A DNA stretch of 64,000 nucleotides from an uncultured Microbacterium sp. (GCF_900078385.1 NZ_FLQR01000008.1:124001-188000); one strand, 5' to 3'; positions 51,378 to 61,630 are shown, counted from the stretch's first letter. Numbers and translations are program-made. Notes: a model not told the origin generated them from the sequence alone.

Positions 51378-52744
51378 CCGCCCTCGACCCGCGCGGAGCC
51401 GACACCCGGGTGACCCGCACCACCACCTCGACGGGCTCGGGGGAGCGCACCGAGGTGACCTCGCCGCGCTCCCGCGCGCTCGTCGGCCTCGTCGTGTGGG
51501 CGACACGACTGTGGCGGATGCTGCGTCGCGCGGCCCGTGTCACGGCCGCCGCCGTGGGGCGCACCGTGCGCCCCGCCGGGGCCCTGGTCCTCCTCGCGGC
51601 GAGCCTCGGGCTGGTCGTGGGGTTCGCGTTGGGCTGGGTGGAGTGGATCGCCGCCGGCGTCGTCGCCCTCGTGCTCCTGGCGATGACCGTGCCCTTCCTC
51701 TTCGGCGCGCGCGCCTACGACGTCGATCTGGGTCTCGCGCACGAACGCGTCGTCGCCGGCAACGGCGTCGCCGCCCATGTCACCGTCCGGAACGCCGGTA
51801 CCCGGGTCACCTTGCCGGGTCGCATCGACGTGCCCGTCGACGCCGGACTCGTCGAGTTCGGGGTGCCGCTGCTGCGCCCCGGGCAGGAGATCGTCCACGA
51901 CTTCGACATCCCGCCGCAGCCGCGCGGCATCGTGCCCGTGGGTCCCGCCACGACCGTGCGATCGGATCCCATCGGCCTCCTCCGCCGGGAGCGCGCTTTC
52001 GAGGACCGGCACGACCTGTATGTGCACCCGCGCACCGTCGCCCTGCCGTCCACGAGCGCCGGGCTCATCCGCGACCTCGACGGCAGCCCGACGCGGCGGC
52101 TCGTCGACGCCGACATGAGCTTCCACGCCATCCGCGAGTACGCGCCCGGCGATGCCCGCCGGCAGATCCACTGGAAGTCCACCGCCAAGACCGGGCGACT
52201 CATGGTGCGGCAGTACGAGGAGTCCCGTCGTTCCCGGATGGCGGTGGTCTTGGGCCTCGCCGAGCCGGAGTACACGTCACCCGAGGAGTTCGAGCTCGCC
52301 GTCAGCTGCGCCGCCTCCCTCGCCGTCCGCGCCGTGCACGACGCGCGCGACCTCGACATCGTCGTCGGTGCCGAGATCCCGCGCGTCGTCCGCGGTCGCC
52401 TGCGGGCCATCCGCCACATCCCCTCCGGCGCGCCGCGACCGCTGCTCGACGGCTTCAGCGGCGTCGACCGGCTCGCCAACACGATGGCGCTCGAGGACGT
52501 GTGCCGGCTCACGGCGGAGGCGAACGAGCGGCTCTCCATCGCCGTGGTCGTCACGGGGTCGACCCTCGGCCCCGCGGGCCTGCGCCGTGCTGCGCTCGCG
52601 TTCCCTGCCGACACCGCCGTGCTCGCGGTCGTGTGCGACGAGCAGGCGCACCCGCGCTCGCAGGTGTTCGGGGGCTTCACGGCCCTCACGGTCGGCACGC
52701 TCGACGATCTCGCAGGCCTCCTCCTCCGATCGGCCACATCATGA
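51374..52744 (+). CDS. DUF58 domain membrane protein
   Basis: 456 aa. A basic N-terminus (1-60), two membrane helices (about 68-105), then DUF58 with the signature RRLVDADMSFHAIREYAPGD and RRQIHWKSTAKTGRLMVRQYE, followed by a degenerate VWA-like fold. DUF58 proteins are the usual partners of MoxR. Coupled to both neighbours by ATGA overlaps. Confidence 0.95.
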   Translation: MTALDPRGADTRVTRTTTSTGSGERTEVTSPRSRALVGLVVWATRLWRMLRRAARVTAAAVGRTVRPAGALVLLAASLGLVVGFALGWVEWIAAGVVALVLLAMTVPFLFGARAYDVDLGLAHERVVAGNGVAAHVTVRNAGTRVTLPGRIDVPVDAGLVEFGVPLLRPGQEIVHDFDIPPQPRGIVPVGPATTVRSDPIGLLRRERAFEDRHDLYVHPRTVALPSTSAGLIRDLDGSPTRRLVDADMSFHAIREYAPGDARRQIHWKSTAKTGRLMVRQYEESRRSRMAVVLGLAEPEYTSPEEFELAVSCAASLAVRAVHDARDLDIVVGAEIPRVVRGRLRAIRHIPSGAPRPLLDGFSGVDRLANTMALEDVCRLTAEANERLSIAVVVTGSTLGPAGLRRAALAFPADTAVLAVVCDEQAHPRSQVFGGFTALTVGTLDDLAGLLLRSATS

Positions 52745-55197
52745 CCGCCGCGCAGCACGCGGCGGGGTCCCCGAGCAGCGCGGGCACCGTGGAGTGGCGC
52801 GGTCGTTACGTGGCCGGCACCGCGTACGTCATCGTCATGATCCTGCTGGCGGCGATCGCGGCGTGGCCGATCTACCGCGACCCGGCCTTCGTCATGGTCG
52901 TCGGCGCCGGGTCGCTCCTGGGCGCGGCGCTCGCCGTCCTCATCGCGCGGCGCGGCTGGAGCGGCTGGGCGACCGCGGGTCTGCTGGCGCTCACGCTGCT
53001 GATCGTGGGGGTGCCGCTGGGCGTCCCCGGCCGCACGGGAAGCGCGGGCGAGCTGCTGCGCGGACTCGGGGAGCTCGTCGCGGGCGTCGTCGTCGGGTGG
53101 AAGGACCTCGTGACGGTGGCCCTCCCGGTGGGGACGTACCGGAATCTGCTGGTCCCGGCCCTCGTGGTCTTCCTCTGCGGAACCTGCATCGCCCTGCAGC
53201 TGACGTGGCAGCAGCGCCGGAGCGCGTATGCGGCCGTCCCGGTGACCCTCGCCATGACCGGCTTCGGACTGGTCTTCGGCCGCACCTCCGTGAGCGCTCC
53301 GCTGGACCTCGGCCCGCTCACGATCTCCGCGCCCGCCGAGACGGCCGTGGGGGTGGCCGCGCTGCTGGCGAGTGTGCTGTGGCTCTCCTGGCGCGGCCGG
53401 CACGAGCGGCAGGACGCGCTGCAGCGCGCCGCGCACGCCAGCGGCGTGCGGCGTCGGCGCAGGTCCCGTGCGGATGCCCGGCGGGCGGCGCTCGGCGTCG
53501 GGATGGTCGCGGTCGCCGCGCTCGGCGTCGCGGCCGTCGTCCCCGCCGCCGCCCTGTCCGCGGACCGGCATGTCCTCCGCGATGCCGTCGGGCCGGAGGT
53601 GGAGCTGTCCGAGGCGCTCAGCCCGCTCGCCGCCTACCGCACGCTCTTCACCGACGACGTGATCGACGATGTCGCCTTCACTGTCAGCGGCGCCACCCTC
53701 CCCGACCGGGTCCGCCTGGCGACGCTGGACACGTACGACGGCGCCGTGTTCCGCACCGGCTCCGCGGGCGCCGGGGGCCGTTTCGCCCGTGTGCCCGCCA
53801 TGCGCGACGCGGGTGCCGGTGAGGCCGTCGGCGCGGTCGTGCAGATCGGTGCGCTCACCGACATCTGGATGCCGACCATCGGCGCGCTCGCATCGGCGCG
53901 GTTCGACGACTCTCGCGCCGCGACCCTCGCCGACGGCTTCTACTACAGCGCCGAGCTCGGCGCCGCGGTGCAGACGGCGGGGTGGCGGGCGGGTGACCGC
54001 TACCGCCTGAGCGGGAGCGAGGTTCCGGCGGCGACCCTCGCCGAGGCCACGGCGCCCGGCGGTGTCGCGTCGCGGGTCGAGGCGCCCACGAGTCTGCGCC
54101 GGTGGGTGGACGAGCACGCCGTCGGGACCGGCGGGGCGACGCTGGCGAGCCTCGTGGATCTGCTCCGCGCCCGCGGCTATCTCAGCCACGCGCTGACCGA
54201 AGACGCCGACACGGCCTGGATGGAGCGCCTCGACGGGTACCGGTTCGTCCCGTCCACCTCCGGGCACTCGCTCGGCCGCATCGACGACATGTTCGACGCG
54301 CTGCTCGAGCGCGAGAACGAGGCGACGGGGGGCCTCGTGGCGGCCATCGGCGATGACGAGCAGTTCTCCGTCGCCGTCGCGCTGATCGCGCAGGAGCTCG
54401 GATTCCCCGCCCGCATCGTCTACGGTGCGCGCCTGACCGCCGAACCCGGGCTCCCGTCCTGCACCGACGGCGTCTGCCGCTCGGGCGACCTCGCCGCGTG
54501 GGTGGAGGTGCGCTCGTCCGCGGGCCAGTGGATCGCCGTCGACGTGACCCCGCAGCACGCCCAGCCTCCCGCCCTGCTGGTCACCGAGCAGCGCGACCCC
54601 CGTGTCGCGACGGAGGTCCGCCCCGACGTGGTCGAGGAGGTCGTGCCGCCGCGCCCGGCGCAGGACGACACCTCCCGCGCCGACCGCGACGCCGACGCCC
54701 TCGACCTCACCTGGCTGTGGGCGGCGCTCCGCGGCGTCGGAGTGGGAGCGAGCATCGTCGCGATCGTCATCGGCCCGTCGCTGCTGATCGTCGCGGCGAA
54801 GGCGCTGCGGCGCCGCGGCCGCCGGCGCGCGGACGATCCGGTGGCCCGCATCGCCGGAGGCTGGGAGGAGTACGTGGATGCCGCCGCCGACGCCGGTCGG
54901 CCGGCCCCGGGGCACCTCACCCGCACCGAGGCCGCCGGCATCCTCGCGACCCCCGCCGGCACGGTCCTCGCCGAAGCGGCCGACGAGGCCGTCTTCTCTC
55001 GCGGCGGGATCACACCGGCCGAGGCCGACGAGTTCTGGCGCATCGTCGAGGCCGAACGGCACGGCATGGCGACGGGTTTCTGGCGCCGCTGGCGCGCCGC
55101 CGTATCGTTGAGATCGTTCGCCCGCCTCGGCGGGACCCGAGCCCACACCACCGAGAGGGGGAGCCGTCGGCCCTCCGGCCGACGGACCGAACCATGA
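52741..55197 (+). CDS. TgpA-type transglutaminase-like membrane protein, catalytic residues lost
   Basis: 818 aa. Several membrane helices in the first 260 residues, an outside region (about 280-660) with a transglutaminase-like fold at about 530-605, one more helix (about 660-685) and a cytoplasmic tail. In active TgpA proteins the site reads G-x-C-E-x-F and H-A-W. Here it reads GDDEQF (Asp539 in place of Cys) and AAW (Ala585 in place of His); only Asp601 of the triad remains. The fold is otherwise kept (VAVALIAQELGFPARIVYGA). It should be inactive as a transglutaminase or protease and may bind a partner instead. Confidence 0.9.
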   Translation: MTAAQHAAGSPSSAGTVEWRGRYVAGTAYVIVMILLAAIAAWPIYRDPAFVMVVGAGSLLGAALAVLIARRGWSGWATAGLLALTLLIVGVPLGVPGRTGSAGELLRGLGELVAGVVVGWKDLVTVALPVGTYRNLLVPALVVFLCGTCIALQLTWQQRRSAYAAVPVTLAMTGFGLVFGRTSVSAPLDLGPLTISAPAETAVGVAALLASVLWLSWRGRHERQDALQRAAHASGVRRRRRSRADARRAALGVGMVAVAALGVAAVVPAAALSADRHVLRDAVGPEVELSEALSPLAAYRTLFTDDVIDDVAFTVSGATLPDRVRLATLDTYDGAVFRTGSAGAGGRFARVPAMRDAGAGEAVGAVVQIGALTDIWMPTIGALASARFDDSRAATLADGFYYSAELGAAVQTAGWRAGDRYRLSGSEVPAATLAEATAPGGVASRVEAPTSLRRWVDEHAVGTGGATLASLVDLLRARGYLSHALTEDADTAWMERLDGYRFVPSTSGHSLGRIDDMFDALLERENEATGGLVAAIGDDEQFSVAVALIAQELGFPARIVYGARLTAEPGLPSCTDGVCRSGDLAAWVEVRSSAGQWIAVDVTPQHAQPPALLVTEQRDPRVATEVRPDVVEEVVPPRPAQDDTSRADRDADALDLTWLWAALRGVGVGASIVAIVIGPSLLIVAAKALRRRGRRRADDPVARIAGGWEEYVDAAADAGRPAPGHLTRTEAAGILATPAGTVLAEAADEAVFSRGGITPAEADEFWRIVEAERHGMATGFWRRWRAAVSLRSFARLGGTRAHTTERGSRRPSGRRTEP

Positions 55198-56585
55198 TGA
55201 GCCCGCTCCTGGATGACTCGCTGACGCCCCTCCTGGGCCTGCTCTCCCTCGCGATCGGCGTCGCCCTGTACGTGTGGACGGCGCTCGCCCTGGCCGCGAT
55301 GTTCCGGAAGATGGGCGAGGAGCCGTGGAAGGGCTGGGTGCCCCTGCTGAACCAGGCGACCGTGCTGCGCTGGGGCGGGTTCAACCCGTGGCTCGTGCTG
55401 CTCTTCTTCGTGCCGATCGTCGGTCCGCTCGTGCTGTGGGTCCTGCAGACCATCGCGGCGCACCGTTTGAACCCGGGCTTCGGCTACGGGACGGAGATGA
55501 CCGTCCTCGCCGCCGTGCTGTTCGTCGTGTGGGCGAGCATCCTCGGGTTCGGTCCGTCCCGCTGGCTGGGCGCGCGCGCCGTGCGCGCCGCCGGCGCATC
55601 CCCGGTGGGTCCGCGTCCGTCGCCGGCCATCCCGTCCGTGGTCGACACCGACCCCACGGGGTCCCGGGCCGCCGCCTTCGCCCCCGGCGAGGACGCGCCG
55701 GAGCCGGCCGCCTCCGCCTGGCGCCCGCCGACGGCCCCCATCCCGATCGTCGTCGGCGCGGGCGCCGACACCCCCGTCGCCGATGCGGGGCGGAGCGAGC
55801 CGGGCGCGCCGTACGCCCCGGTCGCCGACGAGCACGACGACGCCGCGTGGCCGTCCGAGGTCGACGAGGTCTCGGCGGTGCACCCGTCGCCCTTCCCGCC
55901 CAGCGCCGCGTCCTCGCGCCCGTACAGCCCTCCTCCCGTCTCGCCGGCCGAAGGCCCCATCGCCTTCGTGCCCGGCCGGAAGTCCGCCGTGCCGAGCGTC
56001 CACGGCGATGCGCCGGTGACGCGCGTACCCGCTCCCGGCCCGGCGGCGCCGCCCGAGCCGTGGGCTCCCGCACGCTCGGCCGAGTACGACCCGGACGCCT
56101 TCCCGGAGATGTCGGGGGAGGTCTCCGCGGTCGTGGGCTCTCCGGCCGCGGGAGCCCCGCTCGCGGCCCGCCGATCCGTGTCCGCACAGCAGCGCCCGCC
56201 GGGCACGGAGGAGGATGACGACGCCGAGCAGACCGTCATCGCGCGCCGTCGGCGCCCGACATGGACGCTGACGGCGGCGGGGCGCACGGTCCCCCTCGTG
56301 GCCGACGTCGTCATCCTCGGTCGTCAGCCGGCGCCCGACCCGGCCTACCCCCGGGCACAGCTGGTCGTCGTGGACGATCGCACCCGGACCGTCTCCAAGA
56401 CGCACGCGCGGCTCGAATTGAAGCCCGACGGATGGCAGGTGACCGACCTGCATTCGACCAACGGCGTGCTCATCCCCACGCTGATGGGGACCGAGGAGGA
56501 GATCGGCCCCGGGTCGCCCGTCCCCGCCGGTGATCGCTTCCGTCTCGGCGACGCGCAGATCACGCTCGCGCGCGGCGATCGCTGA
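55194..56585 (+). CDS. Membrane protein with C-terminal FHA domain
   Basis: 463 aa. The N-terminal 130 residues hold about three helices with the GWVPLLNQATVLRWGG pattern of DUF5684-like proteins. A disordered Pro/Ala/Ser/Asp region (130-345) follows and then an FHA domain (about 365-455; VILGRQP, SKTHARLEL, STNGV), which binds phosphothreonine. Just before it is EQTVIARRRR, with Thr347 a likely kinase target that could bind the FHA domain of the same or another molecule. It closes the operon and is the probable reader for the kinase at the other end. The start overlaps the preceding stop (ATGA). Confidence 0.93.
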   Translation: MMSPLLDDSLTPLLGLLSLAIGVALYVWTALALAAMFRKMGEEPWKGWVPLLNQATVLRWGGFNPWLVLLFFVPIVGPLVLWVLQTIAAHRLNPGFGYGTEMTVLAAVLFVVWASILGFGPSRWLGARAVRAAGASPVGPRPSPAIPSVVDTDPTGSRAAAFAPGEDAPEPAASAWRPPTAPIPIVVGAGADTPVADAGRSEPGAPYAPVADEHDDAAWPSEVDEVSAVHPSPFPPSAASSRPYSPPPVSPAEGPIAFVPGRKSAVPSVHGDAPVTRVPAPGPAAPPEPWAPARSAEYDPDAFPEMSGEVSAVVGSPAAGAPLAARRSVSAQQRPPGTEEDDDAEQTVIARRRRPTWTLTAAGRTVPLVADVVILGRQPAPDPAYPRAQLVVVDDRTRTVSKTHARLELKPDGWQVTDLHSTNGVLIPTLMGTEEEIGPGSPVPAGDRFRLGDAQITLARGDR

Positions 56586-56598
56586 CCCCGGTCCTCGT

Positions 56599-56627
56599 TT
56601 GACCGCCCCTCCCGCGGGGCGTATGAT
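56599..56627 (+). promoter_or_regulatory. Promoter of the str operon
   Basis: TTGACC (56599-56604), a 17-base spacer and TATGAT (56622-56627). The spacer contains an inverted repeat, CGCCCC-TCCCGC-GGGGCG. Confidence 0.85.
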
Positions 56628-56715
56628 TGACCGGGTGTGCGCTCACGCGCGCCCTGCGTCGCGCCTCGGCATCGAGTCGCCAGGCGGGGAGACCGAGGCG
56701 CCGCATCTCAGGGAA

Positions 56716-56803
56716 TGATCTGCGAACAGATCACCCCCACGGCATATCCACCATGAAAGCACGGCGCGTTCGCGCTGCGCCGGTGGATCTGTGGTGAAAC
56801 CAC
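56716..56803 (+). promoter_or_regulatory. Structured leader of the str operon
   Basis: Three hairpins in series: TGATCTG-CGAA-CAGATCA (56716-56733), ATCCACC...GGTGGAT with an inner GGCGC/GCGCC (56746-56788) and GTGGT-GAA-ACCAC (56791-56803). The leader from the start point to rpsL is about 205 bases. A regulatory role is likely but the type is not recognised. Confidence 0.6.
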
Positions 56804-56839
56804 GACGCTGTCACCGTGCAGCATTCACAAGGAGAGAAC

Positions 56840-57208
56840 GTGCCAACCATTCAGCAGTTGGTTCGCAAGGGCCGTTCGCCGAAGGTCTCGAAGACCAAGG
56901 CGCCGGCACTGAAGTCGAACCCGCAGCAGGCCGGGGTCTGCACCCGCGTCTACACGACCACGCCCAAGAAGCCGAACTCGGCGATGCGCAAGGTCGCCCG
57001 TGTCAAGCTCCGCAACGGCACCGAGGTCACCGCCTACATCCCCGGCGAGGGCCACAACCTGCAGGAGCACTCGCTCGTGCTCGTCCGCGGCGGCCGTGTC
57101 AAGGACCTCCCGGGTGTGCGCTACAAGATCGTCCGCGGCGCCCTGGACACCCAGGCCGTCAAGAACCGTAAGCAGGCTCGCAGCCGCTACGGCGCGAAGA
57201 AGGGTTAA
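56840..57208 (+). CDS. rpsL: 30S ribosomal protein S12
   Basis: 122 aa. GTG start with [19 protein letters not shown] and [13 protein letters not shown] carry the Lys residues (43 and 88 in E. coli numbering) found in streptomycin-sensitive strains. Confidence 0.99.
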   Translation: MPTIQQLVRKGRSPKVSKTKAPALKSNPQQAGVCTRVYTTTPKKPNSAMRKVARVKLRNGTEVTAYIPGEGHNLQEHSLVLVRGGRVKDLPGVRYKIVRGALDTQAVKNRKQARSRYGAKKG

Positions 57209-57213
57209 GGAAC

Positions 57214-57684
57214 ATGCCTCGTAAGGGACCCGCACCTCGCCGCGTCGTCGTCAACGACCCGGTCTACGGCGCTCCGATCGTCACCCAGCTGGTGAACAAG
57301 ATCCTCGTCGACGGCAAGAAGTCGATCGCCGAGGCCATCGTCTACGGCGCCCTCACCGGCGTCGAGGCCAAGAACGGCCAGGACGCCGTCGCAACGCTCA
57401 AGAAGGCGCTCGACAACGTCCGCCCCACCCTCGAGGTCAAGAGCCGCCGCGTCGGCGGCTCGACCTACCAGGTTCCGGTCGAGGTCAAGCCGCACCGCGC
57501 GAACACGCTCGCGCTGCGCTGGCTCGTCTCCTACGCGAAGGGCCGTCGTGAGAAGACGATGACCGAGCGTCTGCAGAACGAGATCCTCGACGCCTCGAAC
57601 GGCCTGGGTGCCGCGGTCAAGCGCCGCGAGGACACCCACAAGATGGCCGAGTCGAACCGCGCCTTCGCGCACTACCGCTGGTAA
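57214..57684 (+). CDS. rpsG: 30S ribosomal protein S7
   Basis: 156 aa, full length. Starts [10 protein letters not shown] and ends [12 protein letters not shown], as in actinobacteria. Five bases after rpsL. In E. coli S7 controls its own operon; whether it does so here is not shown. Confidence 0.99.
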   Translation: MPRKGPAPRRVVVNDPVYGAPIVTQLVNKILVDGKKSIAEAIVYGALTGVEAKNGQDAVATLKKALDNVRPTLEVKSRRVGGSTYQVPVEVKPHRANTLALRWLVSYAKGRREKTMTERLQNEILDASNGLGAAVKRREDTHKMAESNRAFAHYRW

Positions 57685-57692
57685 CAGCGATG

Positions 57693-57731
57693 CCGTCGCT
57701 CTCGCGGATGACACATCCGCGAGAGCGACGG
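57693..57731 (+). terminator. Hairpin between rpsG and fusA
   Basis: A perfect 17-bp stem (CCGTCGCTCTCGCGGAT and its complement) with loop GACAC. No U-tract. It could be a partial terminator or an RNA-processing site that sets the rpsG to fusA ratio. Confidence 0.7.
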
Positions 57732-57768
57732 TTCAACAGCATCCCTCACTACACGTAAGGAATTTCCC

Positions 57769-59883
57769 GTGGCACAAGACGTGCTCACCGACCTCACGAA
57801 GGTCCGCAACATCGGCATCATGGCGCACATCGATGCCGGCAAGACGACGACGACCGAGCGCATCCTGTACTACACGGGAACCAACCACAAGATCGGCGAG
57901 ACGCACGATGGCGCCTCGACCACCGACTGGATGGAGCAGGAGCAGGAGCGTGGCATCACGATCACCTCCGCTGCTGTGACGTGCTTCTGGGACAAGAACC
58001 AGATCAACATCATCGACACCCCCGGCCACGTCGACTTCACCGTCGAGGTCGAGCGCTCGCTCCGCGTCCTCGATGGCGCCGTCGCCGTCTTCGACGGCAA
58101 GGAGGGCGTCGAGCCCCAGTCCGAGACCGTCTGGCGTCAGGCCGACAAGTACAACGTCCCGCGCATCTGCTTCGTCAACAAGATGGACAAGCTCGGCGCC
58201 GACTTCTACTTCACGGTCGACACGATCGTCAACAAGCTCAAGGCCAAGCCGCTGGTCATCCAGCTGCCCATCGGCGTCGAGAACGACTTCGTCGGCGTGG
58301 TCGACCTCGTCGAGATGCGCGCGCTCGTCTGGGCCGGCGACGCCAAGGGTGATGTCACCATGGGCGCCAAGTACGACGTCCAGGAGATCCCGGCCGACAT
58401 GGCGGATGTCGTCGCCAAGTACCGCGAGCTGCTGCTCGAGACGGTCGCCGAGACCGACGAAGAGCTCCTCGAGAAGCACTTCGGTGGCGAGCCCCTCACG
58501 GTCGCCGAGATCAAGGCTGCGATCCGCAAGCTGACGGTCAACTCGGAGATCTACCCCGTGCTGTGCGGCTCGGCGTTCAAGAACCGCGGCGTGCAGCCGA
58601 TGCTCGACGCGGTCGTGGACTACCTGCCCTCGCCGCTGGACGTGCCCGCCATCGAGGCCCACGACCCGAAGAACGAAGAGACGGTCATCCTGCGTCACTC
58701 CGACCGTGAGGAGCCCTTCACGGCCCTCGCGTTCAAGATCGTGACGCACCCCTTCTTCGGTCGCCTCACCTACATCCGCGTGTACTCCGGTCACCTGGAT
58801 TCCGGTGCGCAGATCGTCAACTCGACGAAGTCCAAGAAGGAGCGCATCGGGAAGATCTTCCAGATGTACGCCAACAAGGAGAACCCGGTCCCCTCGGTCA
58901 CGGCCGGCCACATCTACGCCGTCATCGGCCTGAAGGACACCACCACCGGTGACACCCTGTCCGACTCGGCCAACCAGGTCGTCCTCGAGTCGATGACGTT
59001 CCCGGAGCCGGTCATCGAGGTCGCGATCGAGCCCAAGACGAAGGCCGACCAGGAGAAGCTGGGTCTCGCGATCCAGAAGCTCGCGGAGGAGGACCCGACG
59101 TTCCGCGTCGAGCAGAACTCCGACACCGGTCAGACCGTCATCAAGGGCATGGGCGAGCTGCACCTCGACATCCTCGTGGACCGCATGAAGCGCGAGTTCA
59201 AGGTCGAGGCCAACGTCGGCAAGCCGCAGGTCGCGTACCGCGAGACGATCAAGAAGACCGTCGAGCGCCACGACTACACGCACAAGAAGCAGACCGGTGG
59301 TTCGGGTCAGTTCGCGAAGATCCAGTTCGCGCTCGAGCCGCTCGCGGTCACGGCCGACAAGACGTACGAGTTCGAGAACAAGGTCACCGGTGGCCGCATC
59401 CCGCGCGAGTACATCGCTCCGGTCGACCAGGGCTTCCAGGACGCCATGAACGTCGGCGTGCTCGCCGGCTATCCCATGGTCGGCGTGAAGGCCATCCTCA
59501 TGGACGGCGCGTCGCACGACGTCGACTCGTCCGAGATGGCGTTCAAGATCGCCGGCTCGATGGGCTTCAAGGAGGCCGTCCGCAAGGCGAACCCGGTCAT
59601 CCTCGAGCCGCTCATGTCCGTCGAGGTGCGTACGCCCGAGGAGTACATGGGCGACGTCATCGGCGACCTGAACTCCCGTCGCGGCCAGATCCAGTCGATG
59701 GAGGACGCCCAGGGCGTCAAGGTCGTCCGGGCCCTGGTGCCGCTGTCCGAGATGTTCGGCTACATCGGCGACCTGCGTTCGAAGACCTCCGGCCGTGCCG
59801 TCTACTCCATGGAGTTCGACAGCTACGCCGAGGTCCCGCGCGCCGTCATGGACGAGATCGTCCAGAAGACCAAGGGCGAGTAA
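57769..59883 (+). CDS. fusA: Elongation factor G
   Basis: 704 aa translocase GTPase. G1 [11 protein letters not shown]2 RGITITSA, G3 DTPGHVDFT and G4 NKMDK are all present. Domains III-V are complete. GTG start with AAGGAA upstream. Normal length. Confidence 0.99.
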   Translation: MAQDVLTDLTKVRNIGIMAHIDAGKTTTTERILYYTGTNHKIGETHDGASTTDWMEQEQERGITITSAAVTCFWDKNQINIIDTPGHVDFTVEVERSLRVLDGAVAVFDGKEGVEPQSETVWRQADKYNVPRICFVNKMDKLGADFYFTVDTIVNKLKAKPLVIQLPIGVENDFVGVVDLVEMRALVWAGDAKGDVTMGAKYDVQEIPADMADVVAKYRELLLETVAETDEELLEKHFGGEPLTVAEIKAAIRKLTVNSEIYPVLCGSAFKNRGVQPMLDAVVDYLPSPLDVPAIEAHDPKNEETVILRHSDREEPFTALAFKIVTHPFFGRLTYIRVYSGHLDSGAQIVNSTKSKKERIGKIFQMYANKENPVPSVTAGHIYAVIGLKDTTTGDTLSDSANQVVLESMTFPEPVIEVAIEPKTKADQEKLGLAIQKLAEEDPTFRVEQNSDTGQTVIKGMGELHLDILVDRMKREFKVEANVGKPQVAYRETIKKTVERHDYTHKKQTGGSGQFAKIQFALEPLAVTADKTYEFENKVTGGRIPREYIAPVDQGFQDAMNVGVLAGYPMVGVKAILMDGASHDVDSSEMAFKIAGSMGFKEAVRKANPVILEPLMSVEVRTPEEYMGDVIGDLNSRRGQIQSMEDAQGVKVVRALVPLSEMFGYIGDLRSKTSGRAVYSMEFDSYAEVPRAVMDEIVQKTKGE

Positions 59884-59894
59884 CCCTCCCCTTC

Positions 59895-59924
59895 GGATGC
59901 CGGGGGCTCCGGCTCTCGGCATCC
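59895..59924 (+). terminator. Hairpin between fusA and tuf
   Basis: GGATGCCG pairs with CGGCATCC around a 14-base GC-rich loop. No T-run. Likely attenuates transcription into tuf, which has 148 bases of upstream sequence and may have its own promoter; I could not fix one. Confidence 0.55.
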
Positions 59925-60031
59925 ACCCAAACTGAATACAGCACTGTCAACTACACTGACAACATCCCCGTAGAGCACCGGTCGCAATCCAGCGCCCGGA
60001 ACCTCTACATGACCGTCCTGAGGAGGACCCA

Positions 60032-61225
60032 GTGGCTAAGGCCAAGTTCGAGCGGACCAAGCCGCACGTGAACATCGGAACGATCGGTCACGTCGACCAC
60101 GGCAAGACGACGCTCACCGCGGCGATCTCGAAGGTGCTCGCCGACAAGTTCCCGTCCGCGACCAACGTGCAGCGTGACTTCGCGTCGATCGACTCGGCTC
60201 CCGAGGAGCGTCAGCGCGGCATCACGATCAACATCTCGCACGTCGAGTACGAGACCCCGAAGCGTCACTACGCGCACGTCGATGCGCCCGGTCACGCTGA
60301 CTACATCAAGAACATGATCACCGGTGCGGCCCAGATGGACGGCGCGATCCTCGTGGTCGCCGCCACCGACGGCCCCATGGCCCAGACGCGTGAGCACGTG
60401 CTGCTCGCCAAGCAGGTCGGCGTGCCGTACCTGATGGTCGCGCTGAACAAGGCCGACATGGTCGACGACGAGGAGATCCTGGAGCTCGTCGAGCTCGAGG
60501 TCCGCGAGCTGCTGTCCAGCCAGGGCTTCCCCGGCGACGACGCTCCGGTCGTCCGCGTCTCGGGCCTGAAGGCTCTCGAGGGCGACGAGGCGTGGACCCA
60601 GTCCATCCTCGACCTGATGGACGCCGCCGACGAGTCGATCCCCGACCCGGTGCGTGACAAGGACAAGCCGTTCCTCATGCCCATCGAGGACGTCTTCACC
60701 ATCACCGGCCGTGGCACGGTCGTCACGGGTCGCGCCGAGCGCGGCACGCTGGCCATCAACTCCGAGGTCGAGATCGTCGGCATCCGCCCGACGCAGAAGA
60801 CCACGGTCACGGGCATCGAGATGTTCCACAAGCAGCTCGACGAGGCCTGGGCCGGCGAGAACTGCGGTCTGCTTCTCCGTGGCCTCAAGCGCGACGATGT
60901 CGAGCGCGGCCAGGTCGTCGTGAAGCCGGGCTCCGTCACGCCCCACACCAACTTCGAGGGCACGGCGTACATCCTGTCCAAGGAGGAGGGTGGCCGTCAC
61001 AACCCCTTCTACACGAACTACCGTCCGCAGTTCTACTTCCGCACCACCGACGTCACCGGCGTCATCACGCTGCCCGAGGGCACCGAGATGGTCATGCCCG
61101 GCGACACCACCGACATGACGGTCGAGCTGATCCAGCCGATCGCCATGGAGGAGGGCCTCGGCTTCGCGATCCGTGAGGGTGGCCGCACCGTCGGCGCCGG
61201 CACGGTCACGAAGATCCTGAAGTAA
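60032..61225 (+). CDS. tuf: Elongation factor Tu
   Basis: 397 aa. G1 [11 protein letters not shown]2 [10 protein letters not shown]3 DAPGHADY and G4 NKADM. GTG start with AGGAGG. The last gene of the str operon, followed by a strong terminator. Confidence 0.99.
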   Translation: MAKAKFERTKPHVNIGTIGHVDHGKTTLTAAISKVLADKFPSATNVQRDFASIDSAPEERQRGITINISHVEYETPKRHYAHVDAPGHADYIKNMITGAAQMDGAILVVAATDGPMAQTREHVLLAKQVGVPYLMVALNKADMVDDEEILELVELEVRELLSSQGFPGDDAPVVRVSGLKALEGDEAWTQSILDLMDAADESIPDPVRDKDKPFLMPIEDVFTITGRGTVVTGRAERGTLAINSEVEIVGIRPTQKTTVTGIEMFHKQLDEAWAGENCGLLLRGLKRDDVERGQVVVKPGSVTPHTNFEGTAYILSKEEGGRHNPFYTNYRPQFYFRTTDVTGVITLPEGTEMVMPGDTTDMTVELIQPIAMEEGLGFAIREGGRTVGAGTVTKILK

Positions 61226-61239
61226 GTCTTCCGACACCT

Positions 61240-61275
61240 CACGAAGCCCCCCGGGTCCGCCCGGGGGGCTTCGTG
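61240..61275 (+). terminator. Terminator after tuf
   Basis: A perfect 16-bp stem (CACGAAGCCCCCCGGG and its complement) with loop TCCG. Confidence 0.9.
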
Positions 61276-61395
61276 CTGTCCGGGGATGCCGCCGGGCGCC
61301 GGACGCGTGTCCGCTCTTGCCCGGCCCGGGGCGCTCGGGCCAGACTGGCGAGAGCGGGCGGCGACGCCCGGCAGCACCCCACGAAAGGGACGGAC

Positions 61396-61611
61396 ATGGG
61401 TATCGAGGATCTGGTCAACCAGGGCAAGGACTTCCTGGAGCAGAACAAGGACAAGATCGAGGAGACGCTGAAGTCGGATCAGGCCGAGGACGTCAGCGAC
61501 AAGGTCCTCGACGCGGCGGCGGAGTTCGTGAAGAGCGTCGCGCCGGACTCGGTCGACGCGAAGGTCGACGACGTGCGTGACGGGATCGACACGAAGATCG
61601 GCAACGAGTAG
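61396..61611 (+). CDS. MT0933-like antitoxin-family small protein
   Basis: 71 aa, acidic, helical: MGIEDLVNQGKDFLEQNKDK, then repeated Lys/Asp/Val segments. It resembles the Rv0909/MT0933 antitoxin family. No toxin gene is next to it (in M. tuberculosis the partner Rv0910 is SRPBCC-like and adjacent), so it is an orphan or has another role. Start ATG with AAAGGGA upstream; terminator directly after. Confidence 0.8.
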   Translation: MGIEDLVNQGKDFLEQNKDKIEETLKSDQAEDVSDKVLDAAAEFVKSVAPDSVDAKVDDVRDGIDTKIGNE

Positions 61612-61630
61612 CCGCAAGAGCGGGACGTGG

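Noticed and set aside
59925..60031. A separate tuf promoter
   Set aside because: TACACT and TAGAGC hexamers occur, but none has a matching -35 at acceptable spacing.
61396..61611. A complete toxin-antitoxin pair
   Set aside because: Only the antitoxin-like half is here. The SRPBCC protein at 18625 is far away and cannot be linked by sequence alone.
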